From: CAADGY01 sp900696665
Lineage (GTDB): Bacteria; Acidobacteriota; Terriglobia; Bryobacterales; Bryobacteraceae
Assembly (NCBI GenBank): GCA_035063885.1
Contig: JAPSFM010000036.1
Span: 1-41,872 of the forward strand
Length of the DNA stretch: 41,872 bases
Direction: 5' to 3'
Below the pieces are notes generated by a model that was given only the letters and a program-made list of their open reading frames with translations, had not been told where the DNA came from and made no database searches. The translations under genes were made by a program, and so were the position numbers. Positions 1-8,809 of the stretch are shown here, in pieces (the first letter of the stretch is position 1; each line of letters starts with the position of its first letter).

Positions 1-521
1 AGCGAATCATGTCTGAAAGACGAACCAAAACAGAATCAGGTTATTTTGTTTCGGTCTGTTCGCCTCAGAACTTCACCCGCGCTGAGCGGACGCCATCATT
101 TTGCACCGCGAAGTAGACTAGCACCCATAGGACCGGTAAGGTTTTCCTCTTCTGGCAGCGGCGCGAGTTCCGCTCCGATTTTGCGCGTCTATCTACAAGG
201 AGCGGCTATGGTCATGGCGGCGGCAAATCAGTCTCTGGAAGGTCATTCCGAAACTTCGTTCGGAAGGTTGTCGAACCCTCCGCAACAATTTACAATTCCG
301 CAGCAAATAGCCGGTCTCGGCGGTATTCTGATCGAGCAACTGATTTTTCTGCCTCAGCGGTCGCATCACGCTAGCGAAAAGAGCCATTCTGCTGAAGGCT
401 TCGGGACATGGATATTCCTTGCGGGCCTGTTTCGTTTGTCGAATCCACGGAAAACGCGGGATAATAGCTACGACGACTGCTGTCTGAAACCAAAGTTGAG
501 TTTCGGGAAAGATGGTGTTGG
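1..521. other. Stretch without a convincing gene
   Basis: No reading frame here looks like a real protein. A frame running from about 46 to 576 is open, and an AAGGAG lies upstream of the ATG at 208, but the product is rich in Ser, Arg and Pro without recognisable domains and runs into the next gene in another frame. The stretch may hold the promoter of the gene at 522 or decayed sequence. The only structure I see is a short inverted repeat at 246-265. Confidence 0.5.
246..265. repeat. Short inverted repeat (hairpin or operator candidate)
   Basis: TTCCGAA at 246-252 is the exact reverse complement of TTCGGAA at 259-265, with a six-base spacer. It could form a small hairpin or serve as a dyad for a regulator. 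No T-run follows, so a standard intrinsic terminator is unlikely. A seven-base arm can arise by chance. Confidence 0.25.
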
Positions 522-2042
522 TTGGCGGATAAGAGCGCTCTTCATGCACTCCTGCGGCGTGGCCGGCGCCGCCTGATCTGGAACCTGACGCTCCAACAGG
601 CTGCTTTTGCCGCCTCGGCCGGATTGGGCGGTACAATCCTCCTGCTCATTCTGGGTACCCAGATCCTCGATTGGTACTGGATTACCGCGCTGGTTGTCGG
701 AACTTTCATTTTGGGGGTCTTCCGCATCATGCGCCGGGTACCTCCGATATATGCCGTCGCCCAGGTCATCGACCGGAAACTGTCGCTTAAGGATTCTCTC
801 TCCACCGCCTACTACTTCGAAACCTTCCCCGGCGAGCGCCAGGCCGATCCAAAGATTCGCGCCATGCAGCACCATTCGGCCGAACAGATCGCCGCTTCTG
901 TCTCCGTTTGGCAAGCCATTCCGTTCCAGATGCCTAAAGCAGCCTTCGCGGCTGTTCTGCTGGGCGCCGTTGCCTCGGGCATCTTCGGCTTGCGATATGG
1001 ATTACGCAACAGCCTCGATCTGAAACCCCCCATTGCGGAGGCGCTGTTCGACTGGTTCAAATCGCCCGCCCGGGAAGTGGCGGCGAAGACCAAGTCTCCC
1101 GCCGAACAACAATTGGAAGATTTCTTCCGCCAGAACGGCATCACGCTGGAGGATGCCGCGACGGAACAGGGGATTGGCCAAACGGGACAGCAGGGCGAGC
1201 GGTCGGAACCGTCGCCGATAACCGCCGAAGAAGCCGCGAGAGCGGAAGGACAGGGACAACAAAAAAGCAACGAGGGAACCGAAGCAGAGATGGAGGGCGA
1301 ACAGGATGATGGAGCGATGCCCGCGCCGGAGGAATCCGGCGCGCAGGAAAAACAAGCCGGCAACTCCGGCGACGCTCCGCGCGACAAACAAGCTTCGTCC
1401 CAGTCCGGCAATCAGCAGCGGAATCAGGAAGATTCCGGTTTGATGCAGAAGATGCGGGAGGCCATGGCGAATCTCCTCTCGAAGCTCAAAATTCAGCCGC
1501 CGGCCGGCACCGGCCAACAATCCGCGCAGGCCAGCAAAAGCGGCCGGGAGCGGCAGAAACAAGCTTCGTCCGGAAAGGGCCAACCCGCGCCGGGCAAGCA
1601 GCAGGGTGAAGGCGAACAGGCGGATTCGTCACGGGGCGAACAGGATGATGGCTCTGAGGCAACCCGCTCCGCGCGGGGGAATCAGGGCGACCGCAACAGC
1701 GATCAGCGCGGTTCCGAGGATTCCAAAAGCGGCATCGGTAAGACCGATGGCGATAAGGACCTGAAGGCCGCGGAGCAGTTGGCCGCGATGGGCAAGCTGA
1801 GTGAGATCATCGGTAAGCGCGCCGCTAATGTAACTGGTGAAGTCATGGTGGAGGTTGCTTCCGGTGACCAGCGGCTGAAGACGCCCTACTCACGCCGTCA
1901 CGCCACGCATGCCCAAGCCGGCGGGGAGATTCACCGGGATGAGATCCCGCTCGTCTACCAGCATTACGTACAGCAATACTTCGAAGAGATCCGGAAGGCG
2001 CCGCTGCCTGAGCCGGCTGATTCCGCGAATCCCGCCAAGTAA
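522..2042 (+). CDS. Membrane-anchored low-complexity protein (DUF4175-like)
   Basis: 506-residue protein of unknown function. Hydrophobic segments lie at about 27-46, 52-68 and 140-157, after a basic N-terminus (residues 12-17). Residues about 225-405 are a hydrophilic Gln/Gly/Ser/Glu-rich low-complexity region, followed by a more ordered C-terminus (about 410-506). Transmembrane start plus long Gln-rich tail resembles DUF4175-type proteins, often found near MoxR/DUF58 genes, but that neighbourhood would lie outside the window. The start is TTG at 522. The in-frame stop at 465-467 and the lack of ATG or GTG between leave TTG as the only conventional choice, so the true N-terminus is uncertain. 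glpD follows after 30 bases and is probably cotranscribed. Confidence 0.6.
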   Translation: MADKSALHALLRRGRRRLIWNLTLQQAAFAASAGLGGTILLLILGTQILDWYWITALVVGTFILGVFRIMRRVPPIYAVAQVIDRKLSLKDSLSTAYYFETFPGERQADPKIRAMQHHSAEQIAASVSVWQAIPFQMPKAAFAAVLLGAVASGIFGLRYGLRNSLDLKPPIAEALFDWFKSPAREVAAKTKSPAEQQLEDFFRQNGITLEDAATEQGIGQTGQQGERSEPSPITAEEAARAEGQGQQKSNEGTEAEMEGEQDDGAMPAPEESGAQEKQAGNSGDAPRDKQASSQSGNQQRNQEDSGLMQKMREAMANLLSKLKIQPPAGTGQQSAQASKSGRERQKQASSGKGQPAPGKQQGEGEQADSSRGEQDDGSEATRSARGNQGDRNSDQRGSEDSKSGIGKTDGDKDLKAAEQLAAMGKLSEIIGKRAANVTGEVMVEVASGDQRLKTPYSRRHATHAQAGGEIHRDEIPLVYQHYVQQYFEEIRKAPLPEPADSANPAK

Positions 2043-2072
2043 CCCTCCCCGATTGGTGCCTCGGCGGAAGCG

Positions 2073-3650
2073 ATGAGCCGGTTCAGCGAACTCCACTTTT
2101 CCACTTTCGACGTGGTTGTTATCGGTGGCGGCATCGTCGGCGCCGGCATTGCACGTGACGCAACTTTGCGCGGCTTGAAGGTTGCGCTTCTCGAAAAGAA
2201 CGATTTCGGATCGGGAACGACGGCCGGCTCTACACGCCTCGTACACGGCGGGTTGCGTTATCTGGAGATGCTCGATTTCCGCCTGGTACGCATGGACCTT
2301 CGCGAACGCGAGATCCTTCTCCGCATTGCTCCCCACCTGGTCCGGCCTCTGCGCTTCGTGCTTCCGTTTTATGAAAAAAGGCTCGCATTCCGCATAAAAC
2401 TCCGAGCCGGGATGATGCTATACGACGCCTTGAGTTTTGACCGCAGCCTCCCAGGACACCGGTATACTACGAAGGCGGAAACCCTCCGCGACGAACCGTC
2501 CCTTTCGGCTCGCGGGTTACAAGGCGCGGTGACGTATTCGGATGCGCAGGTGGCATCGCCTGAACGGCTATGTCTTGAAAATATCCTGGATGCGCGCGAG
2601 AACGGATGCATCGCGCTCAACTATGCGGAAGTAACGGGTGCGCTCCGCGAACGCGGCAGAGTCTGCGGCGTGAGGGCCCGGGATGTACTCACGGGAGAGA
2701 CCATGGAAGTAAGCGGCCGGGTAGTTATCAACGCGTCGGGTCCGTGGCTGGATGCGGTCACGCAATCGCTTCAGCCCGCCGGCCGAAGACGCATTCGAAT
2801 GACGAAGGGCATCCACATCGCGTGCCCGCCGGTTTCAGAACAGGCTTACGTCCTCACCTCGCCGCTGGACGGCCGGCTATTCTTCGTCATTCCATGGCTA
2901 GGCTATAGTTGGATCGGCACCACTGACACGGACTTCATCGGTGACCCGGCATCCGCGCGCGCTACGGCGGAAGACGTGGCTTACCTGGTGGAGTCCGCGT
3001 CAGCTTTTTTCCCCCAACTACGGGATACGCGGATTTTTTGGACCAACGCCGGGGTTCGCGCATTGGTCATGCGGAAAGGCCGGCCGTCCGGCATTTCCCG
3101 GCTTCACCGCATCGTAGACGAGACGCCGAACGGTTCACCCGGACTGATTTCCGTGCTAGGCGGCAAGATCACCGGCTATCGCGCCATTGCCGAAGAAGCC
3201 ACCGATGCGGCTTGCGCGCTTTTGAGCCGCCACCGGAAATCGGTGACGGCGGCATTGTCTTTGCCGGGGGCGCGCGGCGATGCGCCCTCCGGCGCGCTGC
3301 CTCATCTACAGACGATTTACGGCTCCCGCACCGCTGAGGTCACCGCGCTGGCGGATGCAGACCAGCGCCTCGCACAGCCGCTCGATGCCGCTTACCCCGG
3401 CATCGCCGCGCAGGTTGTTCATGCCGTCCGCTCCGAACAAGCGGTTCGTGTAGGCGATTTTCTCTTACGAAGGAGCTATCTCGGTTTCAGCGAAGATCAG
3501 GGAATGCGCGCCCTGGCAGCGGTGGCGGATACGATGGCGGCCGAATTGAGATGGAGTGCTGCGAGAAAATCCGCGGAAATCGAAGAGTACACACAATGGA
3601 CCACACAGACACAGCAGTTCCGGAACACGGCGCCCGCATACAGGAGTTAA
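2073..3650 (+). CDS. glpD: FAD-dependent glycerol-3-phosphate dehydrogenase
   Basis: 525 residues, the normal length for the aerobic enzyme. It oxidises sn-glycerol 3-phosphate to dihydroxyacetone phosphate and passes electrons to quinone at the inner membrane. The N-terminus carries the dinucleotide-binding motif GGGIVGAGIARDA (about residues 18-30), then the family signatures GTTAGSTRLVHGGLRYLE (about 48-65) and, near 360, GGKITGYR. The C-terminal DAO_C-type region is present (about 395-510). The ATG at 2073 starts close to the conserved fold; an alternative upstream start is not needed. It follows the gene at 522 after 30 bases and ends 76 bases before ccmE. Assignment to the GlpD/GlpA family is secure; the exact acceptor is inferred. 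Confidence 0.9.
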   Translation: MSRFSELHFSTFDVVVIGGGIVGAGIARDATLRGLKVALLEKNDFGSGTTAGSTRLVHGGLRYLEMLDFRLVRMDLREREILLRIAPHLVRPLRFVLPFYEKRLAFRIKLRAGMMLYDALSFDRSLPGHRYTTKAETLRDEPSLSARGLQGAVTYSDAQVASPERLCLENILDARENGCIALNYAEVTGALRERGRVCGVRARDVLTGETMEVSGRVVINASGPWLDAVTQSLQPAGRRRIRMTKGIHIACPPVSEQAYVLTSPLDGRLFFVIPWLGYSWIGTTDTDFIGDPASARATAEDVAYLVESASAFFPQLRDTRIFWTNAGVRALVMRKGRPSGISRLHRIVDETPNGSPGLISVLGGKITGYRAIAEEATDAACALLSRHRKSVTAALSLPGARGDAPSGALPHLQTIYGSRTAEVTALADADQRLAQPLDAAYPGIAAQVVHAVRSEQAVRVGDFLLRRSYLGFSEDQGMRALAAVADTMAAELRWSAARKSAEIEEYTQWTTQTQQFRNTAPAYRS

Positions 3651-3726
3651 ATTGAACCGCCGGGCCTCAATGGCCGCGGAGAGACGGAAAAATGTGGCTA
3701 TACTATTGGGTTAAGGGGCAGCACTT

Positions 3727-4212
3727 ATGAAAACCTACGGTAAGTTTGCCGTCCTCATTGTGGCGATCATCGGGACGCTGGTCTGGCTCGCGGCCGGTGG
3801 AATTCAGGAAGGCAAAACCTACTATAAAACGGTAGCCGAACTCCGCGACATGAAAGATGCCGAGGGCAAACGGCTTCGAGTGGCCGGTGATGTGGAAGCG
3901 GGTTCCATTGTTCGAAAGGGCCGCGAAGTCGAGTTCACTCTGGTGCAGGAATCGGAGAAGCTGAGAGTCGTCTATGACGGCATCGATCCGCTGCCCGACA
4001 CGTTCCGTGACGGCGCACAGGCGCTGGCGGATGGTAAACTTGGCGCGGACGGCGTGTTTCGCGCAGCGAAGATTCAAGCGAAGTGCGCTTCCAAGTATGA
4101 GGCCAAACCCGGTGGAAAACAGGGTGCGCCCGTGTATCAGAAAAAAGCCAGCGGATCCACCCCCGCGGGCTCTCATCCGGCCGACATTCCACAAAGTCAA
4201 GCGGGATTATAA
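3727..4212 (+). CDS. ccmE: Cytochrome c maturation haem chaperone CcmE, Cys-type variant
   Basis: 161 residues. CcmE holds haem covalently in the periplasm and hands it to the CcmF/H ligase. There is an N-terminal membrane anchor (about 7-24) and the OB-fold core (about 30-120) with GKRLRVAGDVEAGS and FTLVQESEKLRVVYDG. The conserved haem-binding histidine is replaced: the motif at 120-124 reads CASKY, a CxxxY version instead of HxxxY. CxxxY CcmE proteins are known from archaea and some bacteria such as Desulfovibrio. The C-terminal tail after residue 130 is Gly/Pro/Ser-rich. An AGGGG-containing RBS precedes the ATG. This is the first gene of the Ccm operon; ccmF starts 21 bases after its stop. 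A TATACT hexamer at 3699-3704 could be a -10 box, but no good -35 is visible. Confidence 0.85.
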   Translation: MKTYGKFAVLIVAIIGTLVWLAAGGIQEGKTYYKTVAELRDMKDAEGKRLRVAGDVEAGSIVRKGREVEFTLVQESEKLRVVYDGIDPLPDTFRDGAQALADGKLGADGVFRAAKIQAKCASKYEAKPGGKQGAPVYQKKASGSTPAGSHPADIPQSQAGL

Positions 4213-4233
4213 TCGGTAGTCTTTCGGTGTGAA

Positions 4234-6243
4234 ATGGAAAATCTGGGCGCTCTTGCAATACTGCTCGCTTTTTGCCTCTCTCTCTACTCGGTAGTAGGGT
4301 CGCTGATCGGAAAATGGAAGAAAAATCTCTTTCTGACAATTAGCGCGCAGAGAGCCGTCTATTCCATCTGGTTTCTGTTGACCGCCGCTTCGAGCCTGCT
4401 GGTCTACGCCCTCATGACAGGTGATTTCCGGATGGCGTATGTGGCCGCCCACTCGAACCACGCCATGCCCGCGCTGTACAAATTCGCGGCATGGTGGGGA
4501 GGCCAGGAAGGCTCTCTTCTGTTCTGGAGTTGGCTGCTGGCCACCTACTCGGCCATCGTCGTGTTCACCAACCGGAGCAAGTTCCGGGAGATGATGCCTT
4601 ACGTGGTTTCCATCCTGATGGCCACGCAGTGCTTCTTCCTGATCCTCAATGCTTTCGTCGTTAGCCCGTTCCAGGTTCTGGCGGTAGGCCGGGGCATCAC
4701 CGAAGTGCCGGACGGCAACGGCCTCAATCCTCTGCTTCAATACTGGAGCATGGCTATTCACCCGCCCATGCTCTACCTGGGTTACGTCGGCTTCATCGTT
4801 CCGTTCGCCTTCGCCATGGGATCACTGATCACACGCCAGCCGGGCGACTCCTGGATTCACACCACACGGCGCTGGACGCTGGTGACATGGCTGTTCCAGA
4901 GTTGCGGCATTCTTGTCGGCGCGGGTTGGGCGTATGCGGTACTTGGATGGGGCGGCTATTGGGGATGGGACCCGGTGGAAAATGCCTCCCTGCTACCCTG
5001 GATTACCGCGACGGCCTTTCTGCATTCGGTGATGATGCAGGAAAAAAAGGGAATGATGAAGGTGTGGAATATGGTCCTGATCTCCGCCACCTTCTTCCTC
5101 TGCATATTTGGAACCTTCTTAACACGCTCCGGCGTTGTGCAATCCGTTCATGCTTTCGCACAATCACCCATCGGCAAGTACTTCGTGGTGTACCTGACGG
5201 TTGGCATCGCTGCAACGGCGTACCTGATTCTGGACCGCCTGGATTACCTCAAGAGCGAGTCACGCCTGGAGAGCGTGGTCTCGCGCGAAGCCAGCTTCCT
5301 GTTCAACAACCTGATCCTGCTGGCAAGCTGTTTTGCGGTGCTGTGGGGTACGATGTTCCCGGTGATTTCCGAAGCCGTAACGGGCGAGCAGGTGAGCGTG
5401 GATGCTCCGTTCTACAACCGCATCAATGTTCCGATCGGTCTGTTCCTGATTTTCCTGACGGGCGTGGGCCCTTTGATCGCATGGCGCCGCAGTTCGCTGG
5501 AAAGCCTGAAGCGCGCCTTTATGTGGCCCGCCATCGGCGGCTTTGCGCTCATGGTTGCCCTGTTTGCCGCGGGCGTGCGGCATTTTTACGCTCTCATGTC
5601 TTTCGGCCTGTGCTTGTTCGTGGCGTGGACCATCGTCTCCGAATTCTGGAAGGGCGCCAACGCGATTCGCGCAAAAAGCGGCGGTAACCTTTTCGGAGCT
5701 ATGTTCGAGCTGACGCACCGCAACACGCGGCGTTATGGCGGATATGTGGTGCACATGGGCATGGTGTTCATGTTCATCGGCTTTACCGGCGCCGCATTCA
5801 ATAAGAACCTCATCACGGAAACCGAGTTGGGGGGTGTCCTTCATATCGGAAAATACGAACTGAAGGTGTCGGATTTACGTGACGGGGAGAACCAGAATTA
5901 CGCCTGGAATCACGCCGTCGTCGAGGTCCGTAGCGGCGGGAAATTTCTGGGCTCGCTCGAGCCGGAGCGCCGGTTCTACAAGTCAAGCGGGCAATCCACC
6001 TCCGAGGTAGCCATACGGCGGCGCCTGAACGAAGACCTGTATCTCAACTACGCCGGCGTGAACGAAAACCAGAAGCCCGTTATTCAAGCCTATATTTTCC
6101 CGTTGGTTTCCTGGATCTGGATCGGCTTTGCGACGCTGATCTTCGGTACGGCTATCTGCCTGGTTCCGAGCAAGATCCGGTTGCAGTATGCGCGCACCGA
6201 AGTGGTTGGTATGGTAGGAAAGCATGCTCCGGCTGAGAGGTAG
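4234..6243 (+). CDS. ccmF: Haem lyase subunit CcmF
   Basis: 669 residues, the usual CcmF length, with many membrane segments. It is the core of the haem ligase that attaches haem to apocytochrome c outside the cytoplasmic membrane. The tryptophan-rich WWD haem-handling motif is clear at about 238-257 (WGGYWGWDPVENASLLPW). The early segment HSNHAMPALYKFAAWWGGQEGS (in two pieces typical of the family) and an extended periplasmic domain near the C-terminus (about 530-615) followed by a last TM helix are as expected. It follows ccmE at 21 bases and its last 20 bases overlap the start of ccmH. Confidence 0.95.
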   Translation: MENLGALAILLAFCLSLYSVVGSLIGKWKKNLFLTISAQRAVYSIWFLLTAASSLLVYALMTGDFRMAYVAAHSNHAMPALYKFAAWWGGQEGSLLFWSWLLATYSAIVVFTNRSKFREMMPYVVSILMATQCFFLILNAFVVSPFQVLAVGRGITEVPDGNGLNPLLQYWSMAIHPPMLYLGYVGFIVPFAFAMGSLITRQPGDSWIHTTRRWTLVTWLFQSCGILVGAGWAYAVLGWGGYWGWDPVENASLLPWITATAFLHSVMMQEKKGMMKVWNMVLISATFFLCIFGTFLTRSGVVQSVHAFAQSPIGKYFVVYLTVGIAATAYLILDRLDYLKSESRLESVVSREASFLFNNLILLASCFAVLWGTMFPVISEAVTGEQVSVDAPFYNRINVPIGLFLIFLTGVGPLIAWRRSSLESLKRAFMWPAIGGFALMVALFAAGVRHFYALMSFGLCLFVAWTIVSEFWKGANAIRAKSGGNLFGAMFELTHRNTRRYGGYVVHMGMVFMFIGFTGAAFNKNLITETELGGVLHIGKYELKVSDLRDGENQNYAWNHAVVEVRSGGKFLGSLEPERRFYKSSGQSTSEVAIRRRLNEDLYLNYAGVNENQKPVIQAYIFPLVSWIWIGFATLIFGTAICLVPSKIRLQYARTEVVGMVGKHAPAER

Positions 6244-6691
6244 TCTTCTGCTCCTGGCGCTGGCCGCGCTTTCCCTCGCGCAGACCGGCATGACGCTGGC
6301 TACGCCGGAGATCCGCCGTGTCGGCGACAAGCTGGCATGCCTTTGCGGCAGTTGCAAAAATTCCGTGGGCGACTGCCCGATGATCATGTGCCACTATTCG
6401 AATCCGGCGCGCGAGAAGATCGCCAGTATGCAGAAAGCCGGATTCTCCGATCAGGCGATCATCGATGAGTTTGTGAAGAAGGAAGGAATTCGCGCCCTCG
6501 TTGCGCCGCCGGCGGAAGGCTTCAGCCTGGTCGGATGGCTGATGCCGTTCATCGCCATCGGAATCGGACTTGTCATGATCTGGATGTTCCTTCGCCGGTT
6601 CCGGAAACCTGCCGCGGTTCCGGAGATCGATCCCGGCGATTTCGACCGCTATCGTGACCGCATAGATAAGGACCTCGCGAAACTCGACTAA
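6224..6691 (+). CDS. ccmH: CcmH-type apocytochrome thiol reductase with altered Cys motif
   Basis: 155 residues: signal peptide (1-20), a Cys-containing periplasmic domain, one TM helix (about 103-122, GWLMPFIAIGIGLVMIWMF) and a short cytoplasmic tail. CcmH normally keeps apocytochrome CXXCH thiols reduced through an LRCxxCQ motif. Here the corresponding stretch is LACLCGSCKN with C39, C41 and C44, followed by C51 and C56 in GDCPMIMC. The CGSC pair could serve as the redox pair; the three further Cys are unusual. It overlaps ccmF by 20 bases, and its stop overlaps the next ATG by one base, so translation is coupled. The family assignment rests on position, topology and the CcmH-like helical pattern after the Cys motif. 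Confidence 0.8.
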   Translation: MLRLRGSLLLLALAALSLAQTGMTLATPEIRRVGDKLACLCGSCKNSVGDCPMIMCHYSNPAREKIASMQKAGFSDQAIIDEFVKKEGIRALVAPPAEGFSLVGWLMPFIAIGIGLVMIWMFLRRFRKPAAVPEIDPGDFDRYRDRIDKDLAKLD

Positions 6692-7116
6692 TGCTCCTGA
6701 TTAGCGCCGGCATCCTGACTGTAGGGGCTATTCTCTATACTCTCTTCGTCCGCGCGAAGGACTTGCCGGAACCAGTCCCGCCTTCTCCGGTGGCGCATCT
6801 GGAAGAGCGAAGAGCCCGCATCTACGAAGGCTTGCGGGACCTTCAGTTCGAATATCGTGTCGGTAAGCTCTCCGATGCGGATTATCAACAGACCAAGCTC
6901 AGCTTGCAAAGAGAGTTGGCTGCCGTCATGGCGGAAATCGACCGGATTCTGGGCGTAAAGCCCGCACCAAAACCGGCGGTGGCTCCCCAGCCCGCCGCGG
7001 CGCCGCCCAAACAGTCCGCCGCCTACGTCTGTCCGCATTGCGGCGCCGAGTTCGCACAGGCATTGAAGTTCTGCGGTGAGTGCGGAAAACCGATGACGGG
7101 AGAGACCGGCGCATGA
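6691..7116 (+). CDS. CcmI-like membrane protein with C-terminal zinc ribbon
   Basis: 141 residues. An N-terminal TM helix (about 3-21) is followed by a helical segment (about 36-88) containing LRDLQFEYRVGKLSDADY, which resembles the LreLefeyrtGKLseeDY pattern of CcmI-type proteins. A Pro/Ala linker (90-110) leads to a zinc ribbon with C114, C117, C128 and C131 (CPHC and CGEC). Position between ccmH and ccmA and start-stop overlap on both sides indicate a role in cytochrome c maturation, perhaps chaperoning apocytochrome or organising the ligase. The zinc ribbon is not part of classical CcmI. Function is inferred. Confidence 0.65.
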   Translation: MLLISAGILTVGAILYTLFVRAKDLPEPVPPSPVAHLEERRARIYEGLRDLQFEYRVGKLSDADYQQTKLSLQRELAAVMAEIDRILGVKPAPKPAVAPQPAAAPPKQSAAYVCPHCGAEFAQALKFCGECGKPMTGETGA

Positions 7117-8111
7117 GGCTCCCCGTTTTGTTCCTGTTTGCCACCCTCGCCTTTGCCGCTGTGGATGGCACCGTGGTGAACCGCACATCCGGCGAACCGG
7201 AGGCAAACGCCACCGTCACATTGTACCGTCTCGATCAAACCGGCATGCAACCCGTGAAGACCGTGCGCGCCGCGGCAGACGGCAAATTCCACTTCGACGC
7301 GAAAGTGGAAGGTCCCCACCTTCTTCAGGCGATACACGGCGGCGTGGCGTACAATCACATGCTCTCGCCCGGAAACCCGGTTACCGGTATCGAACTCGCT
7401 GTTTTCGATTCGTCGTCCAAGCCGGGCATCGCGCCAGTGGCGCAGCATATGGTCCTGCTGGAGCCCGCCGAGGGGCGGCTGGCAGTAAGTGAAACCTTCT
7501 TCCTTCGTAACCAGGGCAACCTGACCTACAACAACCCCGAACAAGGAACACTCCGGATTTATCTTCCGGAAGAAGCGGTAGAGTCCGCGCGCGTGATGGT
7601 GACGGCGCCTAATAGCATGCCAGTGGAACGGCCTTCGCAAAAGACCAACACATCCGGTATTTACCTGATCGACTTCCCCATCAAACCCGGTGAAACCAGG
7701 TTCGATCTAACCTATCAGCTCCCTTTTAGCGGAACGGGAAAATTTTCTGGCAAGGTTTTGGAGAAGGAAGGAACCGCCCGGCTGGTGGTTCCCTCGGGTG
7801 TGACCGTTCAAGGCAAGGGGTTGGAGATGCTCGGCATTGAGCCCAGCACGCAGGCTCAGATTTATGGGTTGAAAACGGGTCCCTACGCGGTGGAGATTAC
7901 CGGAACCGGGGCTCTGCGGGCAACGGACCGCGGGGAAGACGAAGCTCCCGGCATCCAGCAGATTCTCCCGCGCATCTATGATCGCCTGTACTGGGTGCTC
8001 GGACTTTCACTCGCCATCCTCGGCATTGGTTTCTACCTGCTCTACAGAAGTCCCAACAAGGAAATCCAAGCTTCCGCCCCACCAGCGCGAACCGGACGCA
8101 AGGCGAAATGA
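7113..8111 (+). CDS. Ccm-operon membrane protein with carboxypeptidase-regulatory-like domain
   Basis: About 332 residues. I chose the ATG at 7113, which overlaps the previous stop (ATGA) and begins with a clean signal peptide (MRLPVLFLFATLAFAA). Residues about 17-95 look like a carboxypeptidase-regulatory/SpaA-like beta fold (VDGTVVNRTSGEPEANATVT). Further beta-rich domains follow, and a single TM helix lies near the C-terminus (about 290-311, LYWVLGLSLAILGIGFYLLY) with a basic tail, so most of the protein should be periplasmic. It is wedged between the CcmI-like gene and ccmA with four-base overlaps at both ends. I do not recognise it as a standard Ccm component. A role in periplasmic haem or apocytochrome handling is a guess from context. 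Confidence 0.6.
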   Translation: MRLPVLFLFATLAFAAVDGTVVNRTSGEPEANATVTLYRLDQTGMQPVKTVRAAADGKFHFDAKVEGPHLLQAIHGGVAYNHMLSPGNPVTGIELAVFDSSSKPGIAPVAQHMVLLEPAEGRLAVSETFFLRNQGNLTYNNPEQGTLRIYLPEEAVESARVMVTAPNSMPVERPSQKTNTSGIYLIDFPIKPGETRFDLTYQLPFSGTGKFSGKVLEKEGTARLVVPSGVTVQGKGLEMLGIEPSTQAQIYGLKTGPYAVEITGTGALRATDRGEDEAPGIQQILPRIYDRLYWVLGLSLAILGIGFYLLYRSPNKEIQASAPPARTGRKAK

Positions 8112-8809
8112 GCGCCGTCCGCGTGGAGGGCGTATGGAAGTACTACGGGCACTTCCCCGCCCTGCGCGATGTCAGTTTCCAGGTTGAGCCGGGCGCGTGT
8201 CTCGCGCTGCTGGGCAGAAATGGCGCGGGCAAGACAACACTCCTGAAGATTATCGCCGGTCTTTCCCGTCCCGCGGACGGCCACGTGCTGGTTGCCGGCA
8301 AGGAGGCGCGCGACCGCGAAACACGCGGGCGTATCGGCATTCTGGGCCACGGCATCGCGGTTTACGATGAGCTCTCGGCATTTGAGAATCTCAAGTTGTT
8401 CGGCCGGCTTTACGGTTTGCGCGACCCTGCGCGGACGGCGCTTGAATGGCTGGAGCGTACGGGCCTTGAACGTGTGCGCGACGGGCTGGTACGAGAGTTC
8501 TCCCGCGGCATGCGGCAGCGGCTGGCTGTAGCACGGGCCTTCCTGCACTCTCCATCCATTCTGATTCTGGACGAGCCCTTCACCGCTCTCGACGACCGGG
8601 CCATCGCTGTTCTCCAGGGCCTGCTCGAAAAAGCGCTGGCAGACGGACGCACCGTCATCATGTCCACACACCAGCTTCGCGAAGCGCTCCAGCTCGCAAC
8701 AAATGTTGCCCTGCTCAACCGCGGCAAACTCGCGTATCATGGCGAGCGGACGGCGGAGATGCTTGCCGATCCAGGCTGGCTGTACCGGCACTACGGAGAG
8801 ATGGCGTGA
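8108..8809 (+). CDS. ccmA: Haem ABC exporter ATP-binding protein CcmA
   Basis: 233 residues, a complete ABC ATPase. With CcmB and CcmC it uses ATP hydrolysis to release haem-loaded CcmE. The Walker A motif GRNGAGKTT lies at about 36-44, the signature region at about 133-140 is FSRGMRQR (SxGxxxR type), and the Walker B segment ILILDEPFTALDD lies at about 154-166, with the switch His in STHQLREAL. It overlaps the preceding gene by four bases (ATGA) and ccmB by four bases (GTGA). An isolated sequence could be any ABC ATPase; ccmB and ccmC directly downstream make CcmA the best call. Confidence 0.88.
   Translation: MSAVRVEGVWKYYGHFPALRDVSFQVEPGACLALLGRNGAGKTTLLKIIAGLSRPADGHVLVAGKEARDRETRGRIGILGHGIAVYDELSAFENLKLFGRLYGLRDPARTALEWLERTGLERVRDGLVREFSRGMRQRLAVARAFLHSPSILILDEPFTALDDRAIAVLQGLLEKALADGRTVIMSTHQLREALQLATNVALLNRGKLAYHGERTAEMLADPGWLYRHYGEMA

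Noticed and set aside
46..576. Open frame of 176 codons with an AAGGAG before an internal ATG (208)
   Set aside because: Composition is Ser/Arg/Pro-rich without domain features and it runs 55 bases into the better-supported gene at 522 in another frame.
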